A stretch of DNA of 64,000 nucleotides from UBA5069 sp964560495 (GTDB taxonomy: Bacteria; Chloroflexota; Anaerolineae; Caldilineales; Caldilineaceae): NCBI GenBank assembly GCA_964560495.1, contig CAZLMM010000025.1, positions 1 through 64,000 of the forward strand, read 5' to 3'. Positions within the stretch are counted from its first letter, which is position 1, and each line of letters opens with the position of its first letter. Below are positions 7,667 to 16,381 of this stretch, in pieces. The notes beneath the pieces were generated by a model, which was given only the letters and a program-made list of their open reading frames with translations, was not told where the DNA came from and did no database searches. Made by a program: the position numbers and the translations under genes.

Positions 7667-9016
7667 GTGAGTGTTCTCGTGAAAGAATATACCCCCGAAG
7701 TATTGCAGAAGGTCATCATGAAGCGCTTGGCCGCTTTCGATGAGGAAAGCGTGATGGCGCTGTCGGCAGCGCGCAACGAGCCACAGTGGATGCTCGATTT
7801 TCGCCTGAACGCCTGGCGCACCTTCCAGGAGCTGCCCTGGCCCAAAGAAACCGATGAAGCCTGGCGGCGCACCCGGCTCACGGGTTTCGACTTGAACCGC
7901 TTTCAGCCTATAGTCGAACCTGATTCAAACGCAGCAGTCAACCGCCAGATTCAGCACGAATTGGATGAAATGGAGAGCGCGGCCAGCCTCGTCCTTCAGG
8001 ATGGCGAGCCCATCTATCGCGACGACAGCGAACGCGTGGGCGGCAAGGGCGTCGTATTTATGGAACTGAGCCAGGCTGTCCACGAACACCCAGAGTTGGT
8101 GCGCAGATATTTCATGACCGAAGTGGTCAAGCCCGACAAGAATAAATTCACCGCCCTCCACGCCGCCATGTGGGACAGCGGCGCGCTCATCTACGTGCCC
8201 AAGTTCACCAAAGTGACGCTGCCATTGCAAATCATCATCAATCAGGCCAGCCAGCGCGTCGGTCTGTTCCACCACACATTGTTGGTGGCCGATGTGGGCG
8301 CCGAGGTAACGGTGGTGGACGATCTGTTGGGCGGCAAAGACGGGTTGCAGGACAGCGTTGTCGAGCTCTATCTCCATGACGACAGCACTGTGCGTTACAT
8401 GAACCTGCAGGATCTCGACCACAGCACGTGGAATTTTCTCACAGGACGCGCCGTGATGCAGCGCAACGCCAACTTGCGCTGGATCCAGGTGAGCTGGGGC
8501 AGTCGTTTGACCAAGGCGTTCCTGGACCTGGATCTCATGGGACGGGGCGGCGATGCAGAACTGCTGGGCATCTACTTCCCCACAGGCAACCAACACATCG
8601 ACCATCAAACGCTGCAATTGCATCGCGCGCCCCACTGTCGCAGCGACCTGCTTTTCAACGGCGCGCTCAAAGACAAGTCGCGCAGCGTCTACATGGGCGT
8701 GATCAAGGTCTTCCCCGGCGCGCAAAAGACCGACGCCTATCAGCGCAACGGCAATCTGATCCTGGACAGCACAGCTCGCGCAGACAGCATTCCAGGGTTG
8801 GAGATCGAGGCCGACGATGTGCGCTGCACCCACGGCGCAACCGCCGCGCAGGTGGAGGATGAGTACGTCTTTTATCTCATGGCGCGCGGACTCAGTCGCG
8901 CCCAGGCCGAACGCATGATCGTCCAGGGCTTCTTCCAGGCCGTACTCGACCGCGTGCCCGTGGAGAGCGTTGTTCACAAGCTGGAGCGGGTCATCGAGCG
9001 CAAGATTGGCGGTTGA
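7667..9016 (+). CDS. sufD: SufD, Fe-S scaffold subunit
   Basis: 449 residues with a GTG start at 7667 preceded by GGAGGAG. It is a SufB paralogue that pairs with SufB and SufC in the scaffold complex. It shares the SufB/SufD beta-helix core: LIYVPKFTKVTLPLQ, LHDDSTVRYMNLQDLDH, WIQVSWGSRLTKAFLDL, and the C-terminal YLMARGLSRAQAERMIVQGF. The N-terminal helical segment (PQWMLDFRLNAWRTFQELPWP) is typical of SufD. It is separated from sufB by 82 nt occupied by the palindrome at 7589-7647 and is followed by a hairpin at 9035-9075. Confidence 0.95.
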   Translation: MSVLVKEYTPEVLQKVIMKRLAAFDEESVMALSAARNEPQWMLDFRLNAWRTFQELPWPKETDEAWRRTRLTGFDLNRFQPIVEPDSNAAVNRQIQHELDEMESAASLVLQDGEPIYRDDSERVGGKGVVFMELSQAVHEHPELVRRYFMTEVVKPDKNKFTALHAAMWDSGALIYVPKFTKVTLPLQIIINQASQRVGLFHHTLLVADVGAEVTVVDDLLGGKDGLQDSVVELYLHDDSTVRYMNLQDLDHSTWNFLTGRAVMQRNANLRWIQVSWGSRLTKAFLDLDLMGRGGDAELLGIYFPTGNQHIDHQTLQLHRAPHCRSDLLFNGALKDKSRSVYMGVIKVFPGAQKTDAYQRNGNLILDSTARADSIPGLEIEADDVRCTHGATAAQVEDEYVFYLMARGLSRAQAERMIVQGFFQAVLDRVPVESVVHKLERVIERKIGG

Positions 9017-9034
9017 TGACCTTTGAGTGCAAGA

Positions 9035-9075
9035 CAACAACGGATGGGGCAGGCTGGCCTGCACATCCGTTGTTG
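9035..9075 (+). terminator. Hairpin after sufD, possible terminator
   Basis: CAACAACGGATG (9035-9046) pairs perfectly with CATCCGTTGTTG (9064-9075). An inner CAGG/CCTG pair shortens the loop. It is followed by only a weak T-rich stretch, so termination efficiency is uncertain. Confidence 0.5.
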
Positions 9076-9240
9076 ATTTATCGCTTGGGAACCGCGATGA
9101 GATTTCGGCGCCTAAAGCCATTCTCTAGGATTGTATAGTTGTCCAACGGGGGAACTATAATTCCCTTCGTTGACAGCTATCATCATAGCCTGATTGATTG
9201 CGTGTAAGATGGTCTTGGCAGAAAACCAAAGGAGGAAATC

Positions 9241-10098
9241 ATGTCGATCGAAACAAAGGGCTATGCTCATCCAGAGGCTCTGGTGAGCACAGAGTGGGTG
9301 GCGTCCCACACGGACGACCCCAGCGTGAGACTCGTGGAAAGCAACGAGGACATCTTGCTCTATGACACGGGGCACATTCCGGGTGCAGTGAAGGTCGACT
9401 GGCACGCCGACCTGAACGACCCGGTGCAGCGCGACTACGTGAGTCGCGAGGGGTTCGAGTCGCTCATGCGGCGGCTAGGAATCGGCAACGATACGACTGT
9501 CATCTTTTATGGCGACAAGAACAACTGGTGGGCCACCTATTCATTCTGGGTTTTCCAGCTTTTCGGCCACACCAACGCCAGGGTCATGGACGGCGGCAGG
9601 GCCAAGTGGGTGGCCGAAGGTCGCGAGCTCACCCGCGACGTTCCAGCCTACCCGCCATCGCACTACGTTGCTTCAGAGCGCTCGGATACCAAGATTCGCG
9701 CTTTCCGCGACGATGTGCTCGCCCACATTTCGTCGAAGAAGCCGTTGGTGGATGTGCGCAGCCAGGGCGAATACGCGGGCACTTTGCTCCACATGCCCGA
9801 CTACCCCCAAGAAGGCGCGGTGCGTGGCGGCCACATCCCCGGCGCCAAGAGTGTGCCCTGGGCGCGTGCGGCCAACCCTGACGCCACTTTCAAAAACGCC
9901 GACGACCTGCGCGCCATCTATGAGCAGGAGCAAGGACTCACATCCAACGATGACATCATCGCCTATTGCCGCATCGGCGAGCGCAGCAGCCACACGTGGT
10001 TTGTGCTCACCTACCTGCTCGGCTATCCCAACGTGCGCAACTACGACGGCTCGTGGACGGAATGGGGCAACGGCGTGCGGCTGCCCATCGAGAAGTAA
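9241..10098 (+). CDS. Thiosulfate/3-mercaptopyruvate sulfurtransferase (rhodanese, two domains)
   Basis: 285 residues with two rhodanese domains. The N-terminal one (about 20-130) contains VESNEDILLYDTGHIPGA. The C-terminal one (about 155-280) carries the active-site loop CRIGERS with the persulfide-forming Cys at residue 243. Such enzymes move sulfane sulfur between thiosulfate or mercaptopyruvate and thiol acceptors. Its position between sufD and sufS suggests it supplies or handles sulfur for Fe-S assembly, though the desulfurase SufS is also present. The start ATG 9241 has the strong site AAAGGAGG. The upstream 220 nt contain the palindrome TATAGTT/AACTATA near 9134-9157, a possible operator. 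Confidence 0.9.
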   Translation: MSIETKGYAHPEALVSTEWVASHTDDPSVRLVESNEDILLYDTGHIPGAVKVDWHADLNDPVQRDYVSREGFESLMRRLGIGNDTTVIFYGDKNNWWATYSFWVFQLFGHTNARVMDGGRAKWVAEGRELTRDVPAYPPSHYVASERSDTKIRAFRDDVLAHISSKKPLVDVRSQGEYAGTLLHMPDYPQEGAVRGGHIPGAKSVPWARAANPDATFKNADDLRAIYEQEQGLTSNDDIIAYCRIGERSSHTWFVLTYLLGYPNVRNYDGSWTEWGNGVRLPIEK

Positions 10099-10124
10099 TG
10101 TATTTGGGGATTTGCAACTTCAGC

Positions 10125-10190
10125 TTTACGATTTACGAGTGATCTTGTTACGAGCGATTTTGCCTGACAAGTGATCTCGTAAATCGTAAA
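10125..10190. repeat. Long-loop inverted repeat upstream of sufS
   Basis: TTTACGATTTACGAG (10125-10139) is the perfect reverse complement of CTCGTAAATCGTAAA (10176-10190). The arms are made of the iterated unit TTTACGA. An inner TTGT/ACAA pair extends the fold. It ends just before the GTG at 10193, so a start there would be buried in the structure. Confidence 0.75.
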
Positions 10191-10222
10191 CCGTGCGTCG
10201 TGAATTGAACTGTAGGCTAACG

Positions 10223-11452
10223 TTGACTGCCGAATTCGACCGGGTTGCTGCCATCCGCGCTGATTTTCCCATCTTGCAGCGGCGGGTGGCCGATAGACCG
10301 CTGATCTATCTGGACAATGGCGCCAGCTCACAAAAGCCCCAGAGTGTGTTGGCTGCAATGGATGACTACTATCGCCAGCGCAACGCCAACGTCCATCGAG
10401 GGGTGCATACTCTGAGCGAAGAAGCCACCGCCGCCTTCGAGGACGCGCGGACGCGTGTTTCCCGTTTCATCCACGCCGCCAGCGACAAAGAGATCATCTT
10501 CACCCGTGGGACGACCGAGGCCATCAACCTGGCAGCCCACAGCTGGGGGCGCGCTAATCTGCGACCGGGCGACGAGGTGCTCATCACCGAGATGGAGCAC
10601 CACAGCAATATCGTTCCCTGGCAAATTTTGGCCGAGCAGGTCGGCTTCGCCCTGCGATATGTACCTATCACGCTGGCTGGCGAGCTCGATTTCGACGCGC
10701 TCTCCAAGCTGCTCACCGAGCGCACCAAACTCTTTAGCTTTGTTCATGTCAGCAACGTCCTGGGAGTGGTCAATCCTGCGGCGGAGCTGACGGCCAAAGC
10801 ACACGCCGTCGGCGCAAAGGTGCTGTTGGATGGCGCGCAGAGCGTTCCCCACATGCCGGTGGATGTCCAGGCGCTTGACGTGGACTTCCTGGTCTTCAGC
10901 AGCCACAAGATGTGCGGACCGACAGGCATCGGCGTACTCTATGGTAAACGCGCCCTGCTGGAAGCCATGCCCCCGTGGCAAGGCGGCGGCGACATGATCC
11001 GCGAAGTCAAAATGAGCGGCAGTAAGTGGAATACGCTGCCCTACAAGTTCGAGGCAGGTACGCCAGCCATTGCCGAAGCCATTGGCCTGGGCGCAGCGGT
11101 GGACTACCTGAGCCGCGTCGGCATGGAGTGGATTGACCGCCACGACCGCGCCATCGCCCGCTATGCCTTTCAGCGCCTGTCGGAGGTGGAGGGATTGCGC
11201 ATCCTGGGACCTGAGGAGCGCGGCGGCCTGGTTGCTTTCACCTTGGGCGACATTCACCCCCATGACCTCTCGGCAATTCTCGACCGTGAAGGCGTGGCGA
11301 TTCGCGCCGGTCATCACTGCGCCCAGCCGCTGCATGACAAACTAGACGTCGTGGCAAGCGCGCGCGCCAGCTTCTACCTGTATAATACCTTCGGGGAAGT
11401 GGACGTCCTGGTGGCCGCGCTGCACAAAGCGCAGGAGGTATTTGCGTTATGA
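10223..11452 (+). CDS. sufS: SufS, group II cysteine desulfurase
   Basis: About 409 residues, PLP-dependent. It converts L-cysteine to alanine and a persulfide that SufU accepts. Motifs include YLDNGASSQKP (29-39), FTRGTTEAINL, ITEMEHHSNIVPW, and the PLP-binding lysine in SSHKMCGPTG (K229). The active-site cysteine lies in RAGHHCAQPLH (about residue 366). I chose the TTG at 10223 because the resulting N-terminus (TAEFDRVAAIRADFPIL) matches SufS starts and the upstream GTG 10193 abuts the inverted repeat; GTG 10193 would add 10 residues. It is followed after 127 nt by sufU. Confidence 0.95.
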   Translation: MTAEFDRVAAIRADFPILQRRVADRPLIYLDNGASSQKPQSVLAAMDDYYRQRNANVHRGVHTLSEEATAAFEDARTRVSRFIHAASDKEIIFTRGTTEAINLAAHSWGRANLRPGDEVLITEMEHHSNIVPWQILAEQVGFALRYVPITLAGELDFDALSKLLTERTKLFSFVHVSNVLGVVNPAAELTAKAHAVGAKVLLDGAQSVPHMPVDVQALDVDFLVFSSHKMCGPTGIGVLYGKRALLEAMPPWQGGGDMIREVKMSGSKWNTLPYKFEAGTPAIAEAIGLGAAVDYLSRVGMEWIDRHDRAIARYAFQRLSEVEGLRILGPEERGGLVAFTLGDIHPHDLSAILDREGVAIRAGHHCAQPLHDKLDVVASARASFYLYNTFGEVDVLVAALHKAQEVFAL

Positions 11453-11579
11453 GACTTGCAACAAAAGAAATTTCGCAGCCAGTTCACCATGTCCTGAAAG
11501 AGTTGACACGTCAAACGGGTCCCAATGATGCTCTCTCGGTTGCGCGGAAGTAGAAAAACATTTGATTGAACCAGAGTAG

Positions 11580-11975
11580 GTGAGCCTTGTGAGCAGCGAC
11601 GCACTCTATCGCGAAGCGATTCTCGATCACTACAAACACCCGCGGCGGAAAGGGCGTCTGGATGAGCCAGACATTTCCTACCACGACCACAACCCCTTCT
11701 GCGGCGACGAAATCACCATCGACCTGCGCATACAGGATGGCGTGGTGGTGGACGCGGCCTTCGATGGCCGCGGTTGCGCCATCAGCCAGGCGTCGGCCAG
11801 TATGCTCATGGAGGAAGTCGTAGGCATGTCTCTGGACGAGGTGCGTCAACTGGACAAAGAGTACATTCTAGAACTGCTGGGCATCGAGATTGGCCCGGTG
11901 CGCCTGAAATGCGCGCTGTTGCCGCTCAAGGCGCTCAAGGCTGGCGCCTACGGTTTGGAGGAATGGCCGGAATAG
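11580..11975 (+). CDS. sufU: SufU, zinc-dependent sulfurtransferase partner of SufS
   Basis: 131 residues, IscU-like fold. Zinc/sulfur ligands are at the positions expected for SufU: C41 and D43 (NPFCGD), C66 (GRGCAISQAS) and C111 (LKCALLPLKA). In SufU systems this protein takes persulfide sulfur from SufS and passes it to SufBCD. The GTG start 11580 is followed by an alternative GTG at 11589; both give the same core. The next gene starts 34 nt downstream, consistent with cotranscription. Confidence 0.93.
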   Translation: MSLVSSDALYREAILDHYKHPRRKGRLDEPDISYHDHNPFCGDEITIDLRIQDGVVVDAAFDGRGCAISQASASMLMEEVVGMSLDEVRQLDKEYILELLGIEIGPVRLKCALLPLKALKAGAYGLEEWPE

Positions 11976-12009
11976 AGTGTTCTATTCGCAAGCAATGACG
12001 AGGCAGGAA

Positions 12010-12327
12010 ATGGCTGATTACCTTCGAGTGGCAAGAGTTGATGAGATTCCCTTGGGAAAGAGCAAACTTGTTGAGGTGGATAATGAACGCATTGCACTCT
12101 TCAGGCTTGATGACGGCATCTACGCCATTGCCGATGTGTGCACTCACGATGGCGGGCCATTGGTGGAAGGAGAAATCATCGACGGTTGCCGGGTGAAATG
12201 CCCTCGCCACGGCGCGCGCTTCGACATTCGCACTGGCGCGGCTTTGTCCATGCCTGCGTTCAGACCGACCGCGACCTTTGCCGTGCGCATCGTTGGCGAG
12301 GATGTGTGGATTGCCTCGCCGGTGTAA
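12010..12327 (+). CDS. Rieske-type [2Fe-2S] ferredoxin (NirD/BphF-like)
   Basis: 105 residues, a single Rieske domain. The cluster ligands are C44-X-H46 (CTHDGGPL) and C64-X2-H67 (CPRHGARFD). Such small soluble ferredoxins carry electrons to oxygenases, reductases or assembly machinery. Its location within the suf run suggests electron supply to Fe-S assembly, as inferred for similar suf clusters. ATG 12010 has GAGGCAGGAA upstream; ATG 11995 is also possible and would add five residues. Confidence 0.9.
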   Translation: MADYLRVARVDEIPLGKSKLVEVDNERIALFRLDDGIYAIADVCTHDGGPLVEGEIIDGCRVKCPRHGARFDIRTGAALSMPAFRPTATFAVRIVGEDVWIASPV

Positions 12328-12360
12328 TTTGCAGGATACTTGATTGCTGAGAGGTGACAT

Positions 12361-12675
12361 ATGGCGCTGCCAAACGCTGAAGACATTCGCAGTAATATCC
12401 GCGCCAGGGTGCACGACCCTGAGCTGCGCATGAACATTATCGACCTGGGGCTGATCTATAACATTGACGTGACGCCGGAAAACACGGCGGAGATCACTAT
12501 GACGCTCACCAGCCCGGGCTGTCCCGCTGGGCCGGAGATCATCACGAGCGTTCAGCGCGAGACGCATATGGCTTTTCCAGATCTGGAAGAAGTCAACATC
12601 CACCTCACATGGACGCCTTTCTGGAATGTGGACATGATGTCGGATGAGGCCAAGGAAGAGCTGGGCATATTCTAG
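12361..12675 (+). CDS. MIP18/DUF59 family Fe-S assembly factor (SufT-like)
   Basis: 104 residues with the compact DUF59 fold: DPELRMNIIDLGLIYNID (about 19-36), then TSPGCPAGPEI with the conserved Cys (C54), and a C-terminal WTPFWNVDMMSDEAKEELG typical of this family. Homologues act in Fe-S protein maturation (SufT, the MIP18 group). Position at the end of the suf cluster supports that role here. It follows the Rieske gene by 33 nt and is preceded by GAGAGGTG. A paralogue lies at 20170-20583. Confidence 0.9.
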   Translation: MALPNAEDIRSNIRARVHDPELRMNIIDLGLIYNIDVTPENTAEITMTLTSPGCPAGPEIITSVQRETHMAFPDLEEVNIHLTWTPFWNVDMMSDEAKEELGIF

Positions 12676-12738
12676 CGAGCCGAAATCAGATGTTGACCCT
12701 GTGATGCAGCTCGCATAGTTCGCTCAGCAAGCGTCGGT

Positions 12739-14331
12739 TCACTTGCGCCTGTAAGCGTCGTCTTTCTTGGGGCGGTTGGCGGAGGATATCTGGGTGCGCT
12801 CCCATCCCCGCTGAAACATAGCGATGAGTAACGGGTTTTCGGGCGCCGGAATGGTGGGGACGGCTGCCGCCAAGAGACGTGCAGCTTTGGCCAATTGCTT
12901 CTCGCCTGCCATGTGAAACCAGATCGCCTGGAGCTGAAGCCCGTCGGACAGCGCCGGCAGGAGTTGGCGGGCCAACTCTTCTCCCTCGATCATGCTCAAG
13001 AGCATCGCGATCGTTTCGTCCGGCTTTGTCAACGACTTGAGCCAACTCTCCTGGTTGTCATTCTCCAGGATCGTCTGGAGCGGGAAGACCCATCCGGCCA
13101 TCGCCGGATGAGCCATGAGCGCATCCACGATGTGGGCAAGGTGGTCGCCCGCGATGGCATCGAGTTCCTCGGACTGCACGGGCGCAAGCAGCGCAGTTGC
13201 TTCCTCCACCACCACGGGTGGGGCAAACTGCCAGAGGAGATCGCTGTAGAGCTTGTATTCACCAGACAAGGAACGCTGCGCCTTGCCGGCGGCGTGTACA
13301 CTCAGCGCCTCTCGAATCAGCCAACGTACCACATCAAAGGCCGTCTCGAGCGCCATGATCGGCGCGCCCGCCACGCCAGGAAGCGTCGTCATCTGCCCGA
13401 CCTGCGCTGGCGCTGGCAAGAACGGCGCTCCAACACCATCTGCAAAATAATCATAGACGATGCCATGCCGTCGGTGAACGAGCAAGCCAGCCAGGAAGCC
13501 ATGAGGAGGCGTTTCGTTTGGCGCGTGCGCCAACCACACCATCATATGGCCGCCGGGGTCGGCCACACCCAACAACGCCCGCCACCCGGTCGGAGCAACA
13601 GGCGTGTAGCCATGCCCGCGAAACTGTTGTTTGCGCAGACCGCGCTCAACCCGCGTTGCCAACACTCGATTCAGATTGGGTAGGAGTGTGTAGAGGGCGC
13701 GCGTTGCTCCAGTCTCGCCGCCGTCTGCCAGCGCCTCCAGACGGGTCACCGCAGCGCTGGCAACCTGATACCGCCCATCCTGTGCGATCAGGCGCAGGAG
13801 ATCGACGCTCTCCTCTGCCGGCAGCCGGTCGATGTTCTGCATGACATGAAACGCTGTCTCCTCGCCATATTCCTGCATCTGCGTCACATATTCCAGCAAG
13901 ACGTGACGGTTGCGCTTGCCCTGTCGCACTGCATCGAGGAGACTCTGGAATGCGGCGTCGTTGCTGTCTTGTAGATCGCTGACCAGCCCGCCTGGCGCCT
14001 TCTCTTTGAGAAAACGCTCCAGGATCATGACCGCGGTCGTGCGTCCCAGGGGCGGTTTATTCCGATTGCCGGCATAACTGCGCAAGGCTGCAACGACATC
14101 AGCGCGCGGCAGGAGCACAGCCAGCCGCGCCAGACCACCACGCAGTTGACCATCGGGCGTGTCGAGCCGCTTGAGCAGCGCGGCCAACGCCATCTCGTCG
14201 GGATAAGTCCGGTGAATCTGGCGTACAGCCTCGATGAGATCCATCTCGTTGACTGCGTTGGTCATCTCATCCAACGCCTGCTCCAACTGACGGCGTTGCT
14301 GAAACGTGTCGATGATGCCGTGTGATGGCAT
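12739..14331 (-). CDS. Unrecognised large alpha-helical protein
   Basis: 530 residues; I do not recognise the family. The N-terminal 250 residues look helical and repeat-like (LIEAVRQIHRTYP, LLKRLDTPDGQLRGGLARL, SLLDAVRQGKRNRHVLLEYV), reminiscent of HEAT-type arrays. Around 275-340 is a more beta-like stretch (GHMMVWLAHAPNETPPHGFL, HGIVYDYFADGVGAPFLP), followed by another helical region. There is no signal peptide, transmembrane segment or catalytic signature. It is convergent with the suf cluster and divergent from dnaX, apparently monocistronic. ATG 14331 was chosen; an in-frame TTG at 14358 would add nine residues. Confidence 0.75.
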   Translation of the reverse strand: MPSHGIIDTFQQRRQLEQALDEMTNAVNEMDLIEAVRQIHRTYPDEMALAALLKRLDTPDGQLRGGLARLAVLLPRADVVAALRSYAGNRNKPPLGRTTAVMILERFLKEKAPGGLVSDLQDSNDAAFQSLLDAVRQGKRNRHVLLEYVTQMQEYGEETAFHVMQNIDRLPAEESVDLLRLIAQDGRYQVASAAVTRLEALADGGETGATRALYTLLPNLNRVLATRVERGLRKQQFRGHGYTPVAPTGWRALLGVADPGGHMMVWLAHAPNETPPHGFLAGLLVHRRHGIVYDYFADGVGAPFLPAPAQVGQMTTLPGVAGAPIMALETAFDVVRWLIREALSVHAAGKAQRSLSGEYKLYSDLLWQFAPPVVVEEATALLAPVQSEELDAIAGDHLAHIVDALMAHPAMAGWVFPLQTILENDNQESWLKSLTKPDETIAMLLSMIEGEELARQLLPALSDGLQLQAIWFHMAGEKQLAKAARLLAAAVPTIPAPENPLLIAMFQRGWERTQISSANRPKKDDAYRRK

Positions 14332-14388
14332 TGTTGTTCCAATCCAGATTCTGCACAATTACCCAATGATCAATCAGACATTATACAT

Positions 14389-14459
14389 ACTTCGCTCTGT
14401 TTGAAACCAAGAGTTTTTGAACTGTGAAAACTCCTGGTTTCAAAGCAACCGTAGTTTAG
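14389..14459. repeat. 71-bp dispersed palindromic element, copy 1
   Basis: Matches 44895-44965 almost base for base (only ccaagag/ccaggag and cgtag/cgcag differ). The core is an inverted repeat: gaaaccaagagtttt and aaaactcctggtttc around a 9-nt loop. It is intergenic, between the start of the 12739-14331 gene and dnaX. The second copy interrupts a GNAT gene, so this is probably a non-autonomous mobile palindrome. Confidence 0.9.
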
Positions 14460-14634
14460 TTTACCACAAGTTTGGTTGTGTGGTTTCTTCACAGCAGGCT
14501 GCGGGGCGGCGCTGGAGTCTGTTGTGCTCAAAGGAAGGAATGAAAGTCGCCGCCCATCTCGCGCCTTTGCACTACCCGTCAAAACATGGGATGCACCCTT
14601 ATTCGATTCAAACCTTCGCGTTTTGATACATATG

Positions 14635-14643
14635 TGCTATACT
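14635..14643 (+). promoter_or_regulatory. Extended -10 promoter of dnaX
   Basis: TGCTATACT: a TG dinucleotide one base upstream of TATACT (14638-14643), about 48 nt before the dnaX ATG. No good -35 hexamer is at the right distance, consistent with an extended -10 promoter. There is no strong Shine-Dalgarno. Confidence 0.5.
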
Positions 14644-14690
14644 GACGCCACAGAAGTCGCGTTCGCATTGCACAATCCGGTTTCCGATTC

Positions 14691-16298
14691 ATGACCACCG
14701 CCCTCTACCGCAAATGGCGCAGCCAGACCTTCGACGAGGTTATTGGCCAGGAACATGTGACCAGCACCTTGCGCAACGCTCTGCGCGATGGCCGCGTCGC
14801 CCATGCCTACCTCTTCTCCGGGCCGCGCGGCACAGGCAAGACGTCGACCGCGCGCATCCTGGCCAAGGCGCTCAATTGCAGCGCGCCCGAAGCCAAACGC
14901 CCCTGCAACGCCTGCCCCACCTGCATCGCCATCAACGAAGGACGTATGTTGGATCTCATCGAGATCGACGCGGCCAGCAACAACAGCGTGGACGACGTGC
15001 GGGATCTGCGCGAGAAGGTCGGCTTTCAGCCCAGCGAAGGGCGCTATAAGGTCTACATCATTGACGAGGTGCATATGCTCAGCGGGAGCGCCTTCAATGC
15101 GCTGCTCAAGACGCTGGAAGAGCCGCCGCCGCACGTGCGCTTCATTCTTGCCACGACCGAACCGCATAAGATTCCTGCCACGGTCATCAGCCGCTGCCAA
15201 CGCTTTGATTTTCGTCGCATTCCCTCGCCAGAGATCGCCAGCCATCTCCGCCACATCGTTGCAGCGGAAGGGCGCAAGGCCGATGACGAGGCGCTGATGG
15301 CGATTGCCCGCAGCGCGCAAGGCTGTATGCGCGATGCAGTTTCCCTCCTGGATCAAATGATCAGCTATGGCGCGCAAACCGTCACCTTCGCCCAGGTGCA
15401 ACAATCTCTTGGCGCAGTGAGCAGTCAAGCGGTCTCCGAATTTGTAGACGCGCTGACGAGCCGCAGTGTGAGCGTCGGCCTCAATCTGGTGCAGTCGTTG
15501 ATGAGCGATGGCGCCAGCCTGGTGGAGTTCTGTCAACAGATAGTGGAACATCTGCGGGGCGTCATGCTGATGCAGATGACAGGCGACGTTACGCTGCTCA
15601 GCGAGCTGCCGGCGGATGTGACGGCGCAGATGCAGCGTCAGGGTCGCCAGATGTCGGTCGCTGCCACGCTCTACGCCATCAAACGCTTCAGTGCTGCGGC
15701 GCAGGAGTTGAAGGGCGGCTTTCAACCACAGCTGCCTTTGGAGATGGCGCTCATCGAGGCAGTGCAGGGCGCGCCGGTGAGCGCGCCATCCAGCCTTGCG
15801 GAACAAGCCGTCGTTGCAGCATCCCTAGACAGCGCTCCTCCACCCGCAGCTCAACCACCGGCAGTGATAGAACCCGCCGCGTCGTCAGCAGCAACCAGCC
15901 CAATCGCCCCGCTTCCCCCATTGGATGCTACGGCGGCCAAGCGGTTACGCGCCCAGTGGAAAGACTTTCTCAAGGCCGTGCGCGCGAAGAGTGGGATTCA
16001 CGTGGAAGCGGCGCTCAACAGTAAGCGCGATATCGCCGTGGGTGAAGGGACGGTCGCGATTGCCTTTGGCGACAACACATTTGCCCGCAATCTGGTCGCC
16101 AAACCAGAGGTTCTGACTGAGGTGACGACCATCCTGTCCAAAATACTCGGTCGCACGGTGACGCTGGAGTGTCAGTTGGGCGAACAGGCGCGGCTCTCCT
16201 CCTCAGTGCGCAGCGCCGTGATGGAAGCAAACGAGGGCGGGCCGGATCCCCTGGTGGAGTTTGCGGTGGCGACATTGGGCGCAGAGGTGGTGCAGTGA
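14691..16298 (+). CDS. dnaX: DNA polymerase III subunit gamma/tau
   Basis: 535 residues, the clamp-loader ATPase that organises the replicative polymerase. It has Walker A GPRGTGKTS (44-52) and the zinc-binding cysteines C63, C72, C75 and C78 (NCSAP... CNACPTC). Further motifs are DAASNNSVDDVRDLRE, the DEVH box in YIIDEVHMLSG, and TTEPHKIPATVISRCQRFDF with the SRC motif. Domain III helices follow to about residue 355. A Pro/Ala-rich linker (about 375-410) leads to a C-terminal tau-like domain. It heads a conserved dnaX-ybaB-recR block. Confidence 0.97.
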   Translation: MTTALYRKWRSQTFDEVIGQEHVTSTLRNALRDGRVAHAYLFSGPRGTGKTSTARILAKALNCSAPEAKRPCNACPTCIAINEGRMLDLIEIDAASNNSVDDVRDLREKVGFQPSEGRYKVYIIDEVHMLSGSAFNALLKTLEEPPPHVRFILATTEPHKIPATVISRCQRFDFRRIPSPEIASHLRHIVAAEGRKADDEALMAIARSAQGCMRDAVSLLDQMISYGAQTVTFAQVQQSLGAVSSQAVSEFVDALTSRSVSVGLNLVQSLMSDGASLVEFCQQIVEHLRGVMLMQMTGDVTLLSELPADVTAQMQRQGRQMSVAATLYAIKRFSAAAQELKGGFQPQLPLEMALIEAVQGAPVSAPSSLAEQAVVAASLDSAPPPAAQPPAVIEPAASSAATSPIAPLPPLDATAAKRLRAQWKDFLKAVRAKSGIHVEAALNSKRDIAVGEGTVAIAFGDNTFARNLVAKPEVLTEVTTILSKILGRTVTLECQLGEQARLSSSVRSAVMEANEGGPDPLVEFAVATLGAEVVQ

Positions 16299-16381
16299 TC
16301 TCGCGCAGATGGGGCAAATGTCGTTCAGAGTCATGACATTCGACAATAGACAATCGAACAAAAACACGTAAGGATCATCCC

